Below, piece by piece: positions 1 to 5,134 of a stretch of DNA of 5,134 nt. This DNA is from Clostridiales bacterium (GTDB taxonomy: Bacteria; Bacillota; Peptococcia; Peptococcales; Peptococcaceae). Position 1 is the first letter of the stretch; every line of letters starts with the position of its first letter. The notes beneath the pieces were generated by a model. That model was not told the origin of the DNA and did not search any database. It saw only the letters and a list, made by a program, of their open reading frames with translations. The stretch lies in contig QAKL01000034.1 in NCBI GenBank assembly GCA_003343815.1, forward strand, positions 1 to 5,134, in the 5' to 3' direction. The position numbers and the translations under genes are program-made.

Positions 1-1
1 T

Positions 2-553
2 ATGGCGGTATTGATGGCAGTTACTATGGCAGCGTGCGGTAATGAGCCTGCCTCAAACGTTGATAAAAATCAAAGCGCGCAGGTAGAGTATAGCGATGAA
101 AGCAGCATGACAGATTGGATTTATGTTCCTGAAAATGCGGATGAGCTGACGGAAATGCTCATTACCATCGACAGAAATGTTTACGGCAGCGCCGGAGCCA
201 GTCTCCAGCAGGCCAATGCCGCGGTTTCTTTGATGAAATTTGCTATGGATGAAAGCGGAAACGCCGAGGAGGCGTTCACGAATTATTTGGATGGAATGAA
301 TGAAACGCAGAAAGACTTTTTCTCATTCCAGTGGCAGCAGGTACTGAAAACGGCTGACGCTTTATTGGACGGCAGCGAAGATCCGGCGATTTTGGAAGAT
401 GCCGGGGACGCTGATTTTGACATAGAGGCGGTAGATAAGGCAAAAGTTACGGCTATAAATGAAACAGTGACCGAACTTTTGCATGAAGCCGGTGTTACCG
501 ATGAGTGGAGTAATCACCCTGATACAGAACCTTTCTGCTATGTGCTTGATTAG
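2..553 (+). CDS. Predicted lipoprotein of unknown function (probably 5'-partial)
   Basis: I do not recognise the family. The visible 183 residues open with a hydrophobic stretch ending in a lipobox-like site (M-A-A-C at residues 9-12, followed by G-N). This suggests export and lipid anchoring at Cys12 on the outer face of the membrane. The ATG at base 2 gives no Lys/Arg before the hydrophobic core, which a lipoprotein signal normally has, so the true start probably lies upstream of the window. After a polar linker (about residues 13-37), the rest is a compact, strongly acidic region (about 38-183) with likely helices around 62-82, 87-122 and 143-163. It contains an aromatic cluster, DFFSFQW (105-111), and a second Cys at 179. 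Met at the -3 lipobox position is tolerated but not ideal. A terminator follows directly, so it ends its own transcription unit. The reading frame is convincing; the function is unknown. Confidence 0.72.
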   Translation: MAVLMAVTMAACGNEPASNVDKNQSAQVEYSDESSMTDWIYVPENADELTEMLITIDRNVYGSAGASLQQANAAVSLMKFAMDESGNAEEAFTNYLDGMNETQKDFFSFQWQQVLKTADALLDGSEDPAILEDAGDADFDIEAVDKAKVTAINETVTELLHEAGVTDEWSNHPDTEPFCYVLD

Positions 554-560
554 TATTGAC

Positions 561-587
561 AAAAAGCCCCGAATATGGGGCTTTTTT
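561..587 (+). terminator. Rho-independent terminator after the lipoprotein gene
   Basis: A GC-rich stem, AGCCCC (565-570) pairing with GGGGCT (577-582), encloses the loop GAATAT (571-576). It is flanked by A's on the left and followed by a run of T's (582-587). It starts 7 bp after the lipoprotein stop codon. The A-tract on the left means it could also work on the minus strand. It separates the lipoprotein gene from spoIIR, which agrees with spoIIR having its own promoter. Confidence 0.93.
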
Positions 588-620
588 CGTATAAAAAATC
601 TCGCTATTTTTCCAAAAAAG

Positions 621-650
621 GTTTAAGCTTCGCAATATTAGGCAATAATT
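621..650 (+). promoter_or_regulatory. Putative sigma-F (forespore) promoter of spoIIR
   Basis: The -35 candidate is GTTTA (621-625), four of five matches to the Bacillus sigma-F consensus GYATA. A 15-bp spacer (626-640) follows, then the -10 candidate GGCAATAATT (641-650), which fits GGNRANAMTW at every position. Transcription would begin near 657, giving a leader of about 25 nt with the ribosome binding site at 670-674. spoIIR is a known sigma-F target in other spore formers, which supports the reading. The consensus is recalled from Bacillus and no transcript data were available. Confidence 0.62.
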
Positions 651-681
651 AAGCCGAAATGATGATTGCGGAGGCGGAGAA

Positions 682-1275
682 ATGAAATTTGCAAAAATAA
701 AAAGGCTATTCGGCGAGTATAAAGGGGCGATAGCGCTTTTAATGCTTGCTTTAGCGGTGAATACGATGGAGATTACGAGTGAGTATGATAAGGATGAATT
801 GATTCGTTTTCATGTCATGGCAGATAATGATACCGTTCAAGCTCAAGCCGATAAACTGGCGGTAAAAGACGCGGTAGTTTCTTTTATGCAGCAAGAATTG
901 GCAGACAGCGAGAGCGTCGAGGAGAGCCGCGCTATTATCCAAAAAGATATGCCCAAGATGAAAAATATTGCTTTAGAGACGCTAAAGGAGCGTGGTGAGA
1001 CGGAAGAAAATGTCGAGATCGTTTATGGCAATTTTTACTTTCCTGTGAAATATTACGGCGCGTTTGCTCTGCCTGCCGGCGAGTATGAGGCGGTGAGAAT
1101 TATTTTAGGCGAGGGCAAGGGACAGAATTGGTGGTGTGTGATGTTTCCGCCGATGTGCTTTACTGGGGCGAGCGAGGATTTGGGCGCTTATACAGACTGT
1201 GCTCCGAAAAAAGAAATCGTCGTCAAATTTAAGGTAGTAGAGTGGTATAAGGAACATTTCGGAGAAGATTGTTAA
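682..1275 (+). CDS. spoIIR: Stage II sporulation protein R (SpoIIR)
   Basis: SpoIIR is the intercellular signal made in the forespore. It is secreted into the intermembrane space, where it activates the membrane protease SpoIIGA, which cleaves pro-sigma-E in the mother cell. The 197-residue product has a basic N-terminus (KFAKIKR), one hydrophobic signal or anchor segment (about 15-28), and the family's conserved blocks: IRFHVMADND (41-50), VKDAVVSF (61-68), FPVKYYG (120-126), PAGEYEAVRI (131-140) and the signature NWWCVMFPPMCF (149-160). The length is somewhat short of the 220 or so residues of Bacillus SpoIIR, and the C-terminal tail after the signature is brief (37 residues). The ATG at 682 has a GGAGG (670-674) 7 nt upstream. 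A sigma-F-like promoter precedes it. The stop lies 19 bp from the stop of the convergent sipL-like gene. Confidence 0.96.
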   Translation: MKFAKIKRLFGEYKGAIALLMLALAVNTMEITSEYDKDELIRFHVMADNDTVQAQADKLAVKDAVVSFMQQELADSESVEESRAIIQKDMPKMKNIALETLKERGETEENVEIVYGNFYFPVKYYGAFALPAGEYEAVRIILGEGKGQNWWCVMFPPMCFTGASEDLGAYTDCAPKKEIVVKFKVVEWYKEHFGEDC

Positions 1276-1294
1276 AAAGTATGCTATTGTAGTG

Positions 1295-2920
1295 TTATCC
1301 TTTCCCCACCACGCAGGGGATACGCAAAATTTGCCCAACGTTTAGGGTATAAGGTGCAGATAGTTTATTATATCTGGCGATATCCTGCCAAGTCAGCCCA
1401 GGGACTTTGGCTTGGTATAAAGCGGCAATTTTGGCTAAGGAATCGCCTGCTTTGACGGTGTATTCGTAGCCGCCTACGGGGCAGACTTCCTCAGGCAGGG
1501 TCTCAGGCTGCTGCGGCTCTTCGTAAGTAGGCTCCTCTAATTCTAAATTGCGGGAAATATCGGTTACAACCATGAAATCGCGGAGCTGATAAGCGCGGAC
1601 GCAGACCTCAATAATGGCGATCGCGCGAACCATCGAGGTGTCGCAGCTTACGCCGTCAATTTTAGCGTCGGTGTATTCGACTCTTTGGCGGACGCGGATC
1701 ATCGTGTCTTTGGTCAAGCCGTCGAAATGGACAAAAGTTGTAAAGGGGATATCGGCGCTGGTTTCGCGGAGCTCCTGATCGCTGCCGCAGGAGACATAGT
1801 AAACTTGGACGTGGGTGATGCCCTTTATGATAACTTTGTCGGGAATTTTTTCATAGGTGACATTGCGCAGGCAGGCGGTAGTATTTTTCGCCTTTTTCAC
1901 CAAGACATCGTTGACATCGGCAGGAGCGTTGACGTCAATCGACTGGTTAATGGTTTCTTGGTGGCATTTGCGTCCGATGATATCCTCGACGCGGATACGG
2001 CAGCGGCTGGCAAGGGCGCCCTGGACATCTGTCACGATGTATAATTGGCAGTACTCGGTGACTTTGACGATCGCCTGCAAGATGCAGTTGATTTTAATAT
2101 TGGTCGTAGGCGCCTGCGCTGTTAATTTTGCTTCGCAAAACTCGATACGGCATTTGGGGTAGACCTCCATATGCGGGCAGGCTCCGGGCACGTCTAAAAC
2201 GACGGTGAATTCGTTTTCGAATGTTTGCTCCTGTACGCGCTCATCATCGTAGGCGACATAGTAAACTTGCTTGTGCAAAGTGCCGCGGACTAAAATTTTA
2301 TCCGGCAGGATCTCGTAATCTAAATTATTGCACATACACTCGACGTCATAGATTTTTTTGGCGTTCATATCTAAGACGTGATCGGTCGAGAAATTGACCT
2401 GCTTTTCAGCAGTGCCGATTAGCGATTCGACGCTGAATAATTCTTTGGTAGCGGTGATCCCCTCACCGTGGACATCGGTCACCACGTCTAAAGTGAGAAT
2501 GTCTACAACCGTTACATCGACTGCTACTACGGCGATTTGAAAGATAGTGTCGGTGGGAAAGCCGTCATTGGCGGCGTTGGTATCGACATACAAAATTTTC
2601 CCGTCCAAGACGGCGTCCATCTGCGGCGTGGCTCCGGGCACATGGAGAAAATCGGTGAATTCCTCCCGCATGATGGTGTATTCCTTGACTACATAATCCC
2701 CCTCCTCGACATAGTAAATCTGCTTATGCAAGGCTCCCTTGATAATGATTTTATCCGGGATTATTTCATAGTCCAGATCGACTATTTCCGCATGGACATC
2801 GACTATTTTGCGAATTACGGTAGGCAATGTCACATTACGCGTGATATTGACCTGCGTTGATCCTTTGCCGATGATATGCTGGACTTTGATACGCTTTTTA
2901 TTTTGGGTAATAGGCTGCAT
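1295..2920 (-). CDS. sipL: SipL-like spore coat morphogenetic protein (three SPOCS/DUF3794 repeats plus LysM)
   Basis: The 541-residue protein has three copies of the SPOCS (DUF3794) domain, at about residues 12-150, 163-300 and 310-455, then an acidic Glu/Pro linker (about 458-482) and a C-terminal LysM domain (about 485-535; YTVKAGDSLAKIA ... LNVGQILRIP). Each SPOCS copy holds the same core, YE-x-[IL]PDK[IV]-x5-G-x2-H-x-Q-[IV]-YYV, at 51-71, 202-222 and 356-376. This is the architecture of Clostridioides SipL, whose LysM domain binds the coat ATPase SpoIVA to anchor the coat around the forespore in the mother cell. No signal peptide or membrane segment is seen, as expected for a cytosolic mother-cell protein. 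The start at 2920 is chosen because a GGAGG (2932-2936) precedes it. The open frame runs 48 codons further upstream, but that stretch covers the promoters. Orthology to SipL rather than another SPOCS-LysM paralogue is inferred. Confidence 0.87.
   Translation of the reverse strand: MQPITQNKKRIKVQHIIGKGSTQVNITRNVTLPTVIRKIVDVHAEIVDLDYEIIPDKIIIKGALHKQIYYVEEGDYVVKEYTIMREEFTDFLHVPGATPQMDAVLDGKILYVDTNAANDGFPTDTIFQIAVVAVDVTVVDILTLDVVTDVHGEGITATKELFSVESLIGTAEKQVNFSTDHVLDMNAKKIYDVECMCNNLDYEILPDKILVRGTLHKQVYYVAYDDERVQEQTFENEFTVVLDVPGACPHMEVYPKCRIEFCEAKLTAQAPTTNIKINCILQAIVKVTEYCQLYIVTDVQGALASRCRIRVEDIIGRKCHQETINQSIDVNAPADVNDVLVKKAKNTTACLRNVTYEKIPDKVIIKGITHVQVYYVSCGSDQELRETSADIPFTTFVHFDGLTKDTMIRVRQRVEYTDAKIDGVSCDTSMVRAIAIIEVCVRAYQLRDFMVVTDISRNLELEEPTYEEPQQPETLPEEVCPVGGYEYTVKAGDSLAKIAALYQAKVPGLTWQDIARYNKLSAPYTLNVGQILRIPCVVGKG
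1793..2770 (-). repeat. Three-fold repeat of the SPOCS domain core within the sipL-like gene
   Basis: The coding sequence of the SPOCS core motif occurs three times, at 2708-2770, 2255-2317 and 1793-1855 (minus strand), with periods of 453 and 462 bp (151 and 154 codons). All three share the plus-strand 11-mer GACATAGTAAA at one end, and diverge considerably elsewhere at the DNA level. This is an old internal gene repeat preserved mainly at protein level, not a recent tandem duplication. Confidence 0.7.
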
Positions 2921-2930
2921 AAATATATAT

Positions 2931-2940
2931 TCCTCCCTCC
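2931..2940 (-). promoter_or_regulatory. Ribosome binding site fixing the sipL-like start
   Basis: On the minus strand this reads GGAGGGAGGA, two overlapping GGAGG cores. The nearer one (2932-2936) ends 11 nt before the ATG at 2918-2920. It decides for this start over the in-frame ATG at 3064. The spacing is slightly long. Confidence 0.75.
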
Positions 2941-2976
2941 AAGTGTCTGAAACACTGTAGAATACGATTACACTGA

Positions 2977-3005
2977 AGTATATGAAAAATATGCCCAGTT
3001 TGTGC
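2977..3005 (-). promoter_or_regulatory. Putative sigma-E (mother cell) promoter of the sipL-like gene
   Basis: On the minus strand the -10 candidate CATATACT (2984-2977) fits the sigma-E consensus CATAYAHT at all eight positions. Fourteen bp upstream lies GCACAAA (3005-2999), which matches the degenerate -35 KMATAWW at six of seven positions. Initiation would be near 2970, giving a leader of about 50 nt. SipL in Clostridioides and SpoVID in Bacillus are known sigma-E targets, so the match is in the expected place. A second, weaker candidate (GCATATT at 3037-3031, then CATTTTTT at 3016-3009) lies just upstream. The assignment is by pattern only. Confidence 0.6.
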
Positions 3006-3057
3006 TTGAAAAAATGTTTTTGCTGAAAAAAATATGCGGATATTTCAAAAAGACACC

Positions 3058-3086
3058 TTGGCAAAAGTGTTTTTACAGTATATAAT
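3058..3086 (+). promoter_or_regulatory. Sigma-A promoter of argS
   Basis: TTGGCA (3058-3063, five of six matches to TTGACA) and a perfect TATAAT (3081-3086) are separated by exactly 17 bp. Transcription would begin near 3093, leaving a leader of about 43 nt that ends in the argS ribosome binding site. That is too short for a T-box riboswitch, so argS appears to be expressed constitutively from a strong vegetative promoter. Confidence 0.85.
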
Positions 3087-3135
3087 AAAATGATAATGTT
3101 ATATTAATAAAAAGCCTACAGCAGGAGGAACAAAA

Positions 3136-4809
3136 ATGAATTTGGTTAATAATATTACGGAAAGCTTAAAGCAGTCTGTGGCGGACGCGGCAGCAGCTGC
3201 CAAAGCCGCAGGCAAGATAAATTTTGAGGAACTGCCGCAGTTTGTACTTGAAGTGCCGAAAGATAAAGCACACGGTGATTTTGCCAGCAATATCGCCCTT
3301 GTACTGGCGAAGCAGGCTAAAATGCGCCCGCGCGATATCGCAACAGCCATTGCTGAGGAAATCTCCGACAGCACTTTAGTTGCTAAAGTAGAAATTGCCG
3401 GAGCGGGATTTTTAAATTTCTTTTTAAACAACAGCTGGCTTTACGATGTCCTGCCTTTGGTGCAAAAACAGGATGAGAAATACGGGACGAGCGATTTCGG
3501 TCACGGCGAAAAGGTGCAGGTCGAGTTTGTCAGCGCCAATCCGACGGGACTACTGCATATGGGCAATGCCCGCGGCGGTGCTTTGGGCTCGGCATTGGCT
3601 AATGTTTTAAATGCCGCAGGCTACGAGTGTGAAAAGGAATACTATATCAATGACGCGGGCAACCAGATTGTAAAATTAGGCTTGTCATTGGAGGCACGCT
3701 ATCGTCAGGTATTAGGAGACGAAGATTATCCGTTCCCCGACGACGGCTATCACGGCGTAGATATTATCGATACGGCGAAGCATATCGTCGAAATGCACGG
3801 CGACAGCTATTTAAAACTGCCTGCGGAAGAAAGGCAAGCCAAGATGGTGGAAATCGCGCTCAAAGAAAAATTAAACGGCATCAAAAGCGGCTTGGACGCT
3901 TTCGGTGTGAACTACGACGTGTGGTTCAGTGAGTCTACTTTACACGAAAGCGGTGCGGTCATGGCGGTAGTGGACGAGCTGCGCCAAAAAGGATTGGTTT
4001 ACGAAAAAGAGGGCGCACTGTGGCTCGAAACGACGAAATTCGGCGATGAAAAGGACGAGGTCTTGGTGCGCTCGAACGGTATCCCGACCTATTTTGCGGC
4101 AGATATCGCCTACCACAAAAATAAATTTGACCGTGGGTTTAAGAAAATCATTAACATTTGGGGAGCCGACCATCATGGTCATGTCGCCCGCTTAAAAGGC
4201 GCGATGACCGCTTTGGGCTATAACGGCGACGATGTCATCGTGATTTTGATGCAGTTAGTACGTCTTTTCCAAAACGGCGAAATCGTCAAAATGAGCAAAC
4301 GTACCGGTCAGTTTGTCACCTTGCAGGAATTAATCGAGGATGTCGGCAAGGACGCGGCGCGCTATTTCTTTATCATGCGCAATCCCGACAGCCAGATGGA
4401 TTTTGATTTGGATTTGGCGAAAAGCCAGTCCAACGAAAACCCCGTTTATTATGTCCAGTACGCTCATGCCCGCATTTGCAGCATATTAAGTGTGGCAGGT
4501 ATGGCTGTGCCAAATGCGGAGGAAGTGGATTTAAGCCTTTTAAAGACCGCAAGCGAGCTGGCGTTAATCCGTAAAATTGCCGACTGGCCCGATGAAGTAT
4601 CCTCGGCGGCGAAAGATTTAGCGCCCTATCGTCTGCCGCGCTATGCTAATGACTTGGCGACATTATTCCACAGTTTCTATAACGAATGCCGCGTTTTGAG
4701 CGACGATGAGGAACTGAAAAAAGCGCGTTTGGTTTTGGTTGACGCGACGCGTATTACACTGCGTAATGCCTTAACGCTTTTGGGCATATCTGCGCCTGAA
4801 AGGATGTAA
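3136..4809 (+). CDS. argS: Arginyl-tRNA synthetase (ArgRS, class I)
   Basis: This cytoplasmic enzyme charges tRNA-Arg with arginine using ATP. The 557 residues match the full family length. The N-terminal Add-1 domain (about 1-98) carries the AHGDFASNIA block (45-54) and the VEIAGAGFLNF block (85-95) that recognise the tRNA D-loop. The Rossmann catalytic core follows, with the HIGH signature as HMGN (141-144) inside ANPTGLLHMGNARG, the YYINDAGNQ block (169-177), the IWGADHHGHV block (341-350) and KMSKRTG (385-391). The helical DALR anticodon-binding domain spans about 437-557 and ends in the conserved PERM. No catalytic motif is missing. The ATG at 3136 has a perfect AGGAGG (3123-3128) 7 nt upstream. 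A sigma-A promoter precedes it, and the downstream alkylation repair gene starts at its stop codon, so the two are probably cotranscribed. Confidence 0.98.
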   Translation: MNLVNNITESLKQSVADAAAAAKAAGKINFEELPQFVLEVPKDKAHGDFASNIALVLAKQAKMRPRDIATAIAEEISDSTLVAKVEIAGAGFLNFFLNNSWLYDVLPLVQKQDEKYGTSDFGHGEKVQVEFVSANPTGLLHMGNARGGALGSALANVLNAAGYECEKEYYINDAGNQIVKLGLSLEARYRQVLGDEDYPFPDDGYHGVDIIDTAKHIVEMHGDSYLKLPAEERQAKMVEIALKEKLNGIKSGLDAFGVNYDVWFSESTLHESGAVMAVVDELRQKGLVYEKEGALWLETTKFGDEKDEVLVRSNGIPTYFAADIAYHKNKFDRGFKKIINIWGADHHGHVARLKGAMTALGYNGDDVIVILMQLVRLFQNGEIVKMSKRTGQFVTLQELIEDVGKDAARYFFIMRNPDSQMDFDLDLAKSQSNENPVYYVQYAHARICSILSVAGMAVPNAEEVDLSLLKTASELALIRKIADWPDEVSSAAKDLAPYRLPRYANDLATLFHSFYNECRVLSDDEELKKARLVLVDATRITLRNALTLLGISAPERM

Positions 4810-4811
4810 TG

Positions 4812-5134
4812 ATGACTGCCGAGAGAATCCGCTCGGAATTATTCGCGCTTAGTGACGAAAAGTACGTCTGCTTTCATGCGGGGCTGATTCCAACTGAAGA
4901 GCGTGAAAAGATCATCGGCGTGCGCGTGCCGAATTTGCGCAAATTGGCGAAAAGACTCGTTAAAGAGGGCGATTACGACGAGTTTTTGCATGCTTTGCCC
5001 CATGGGTATCTGGATGAAAATACTTTGCATGCGTTAATCATTTCCGAGCTTACGGATTATACGCAAGTGATTAGCTATACGGAGAAATTCCTGCCGTATA
5101 TCGATAACTGGGCGACATGTGATGCCTTTGCACC
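4812..5134 (+). CDS. AlkD-like DNA alkylation repair protein (3'-partial)
   Basis: This is the N-terminal 107 residues of a protein of the DNA_alkylation (AlkD/HEAT-like) family, normally about 230-240 residues. Members are DNA glycosylases that remove N3- and N7-alkylated purines. Visible family blocks are IGVRVPNLRKLAK (35-47), LPHGYLDENTLHALII (62-77) and FLPYIDNWATCD (93-104). The Trp-x3-Asp pair at 100 and 104 has the spacing of Bacillus cereus AlkD Trp109/Asp113; the arginine matching Arg148 falls beyond the window. Two consecutive in-frame ATGs exist: 4809, which overlaps the argS TAA by one base, and 4812. AAAGGA (4799-4804) lies 4 nt from the first and 7 nt from the second, which favours 4812. 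The arrangement implies cotranscription and translational coupling with argS. No stop is reached before the window ends. Some family members lack glycosylase activity, so the substrate is not certain. Confidence 0.9.
   Translation, partial: MTAERIRSELFALSDEKYVCFHAGLIPTEEREKIIGVRVPNLRKLAKRLVKEGDYDEFLHALPHGYLDENTLHALIISELTDYTQVISYTEKFLPYIDNWATCDAFA

Noticed and set aside
1302..1321. An inverted repeat TCCCC (1303-1307) / GGGGA (1316-1320) near the end of the SipL-like gene, considered as a terminator for either convergent gene.
   Set aside because: The stem is only 5 bp with an 8-nt loop, lies inside the coding end of the SipL-like gene, and no T-run follows on either strand.
1685..2860. Plus-strand open frames of about 100-120 codons within 1685-2162 and 2537-2860.
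   Set aside because: They lie antisense to the well-supported SipL-like gene, have no family-like motifs and show no convincing ribosome binding site. They are shadows of its codon bias.
2921..3064. A 48-codon in-frame upstream extension of the SipL-like gene, hydrophobic and membrane-segment-like.
   Set aside because: It covers the sigma-E-like promoter and reaches into the argS -35 region. The ATG at 2920 has a strong GGAGG upstream and yields an N-terminus typical of SPOCS proteins, which are cytosolic.
3087..3135. A T-box or arginine-responsive leader for argS.
   Set aside because: From the predicted start to the ribosome binding site there are only about 30 nt, with no room for a specifier stem, T-box motif or terminator hairpin.
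3940..4182. A minus-strand open frame antisense to argS.
   Set aside because: It lies wholly inside the clear argS catalytic domain and shows no independent coding signal.

Overview
The window looks like the chromosome of an anaerobic, endospore-forming Clostridia-type Bacillota. The evidence is a clear spoIIR, a LysM/SPOCS spore-coat morphogenetic protein of the SipL type (the clostridial counterpart of Bacillus SpoVID), strong AGGAGG-type ribosome binding sites, a moderate A+T bias and low-GC Gram-positive style promoters. The genus cannot be fixed from the sequence alone. No mobile elements, CRISPR arrays or RNA genes were seen.

Layout from left to right. (1) The 3' part of a small predicted lipoprotein of unknown function (2-553, +), closed by a strong intrinsic terminator (561-587). 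(2) spoIIR (682-1275, +), preceded by a good match to a forespore sigma-F promoter (621-650). (3) A 541-residue SipL-like protein on the minus strand (1295-2920), tail-to-tail with spoIIR and only 19 bp away, with three SPOCS repeats, an acidic linker and a C-terminal LysM domain. A sigma-E-like promoter (2977-3005) lies upstream of it. (4) A divergent intergenic region of 215 bp holding that promoter and a near-consensus sigma-A promoter (3058-3086). (5) argS (3136-4809, +), a complete arginyl-tRNA synthetase. (6) The start of an AlkD-like DNA alkylation repair gene (from 4812, cut by the window edge), whose start region abuts or overlaps the argS stop.

How the genes relate: SpoIIR is known to be made in the forespore under sigma-F and to trigger pro-sigma-E processing in the mother cell. 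SipL-type proteins are mother-cell, sigma-E-controlled partners of SpoIVA in coat assembly. The convergent pair therefore encodes a signal that turns sigma-E on and a likely target of sigma-E, and the promoter matches fit that order. argS and the alkylation repair gene look like an unrelated vegetative housekeeping operon. I see no convincing new biological system. The most useful observations are the three promoter assignments, the terminator-less convergence of two compartment-specific genes, and the unrecognised lipoprotein.
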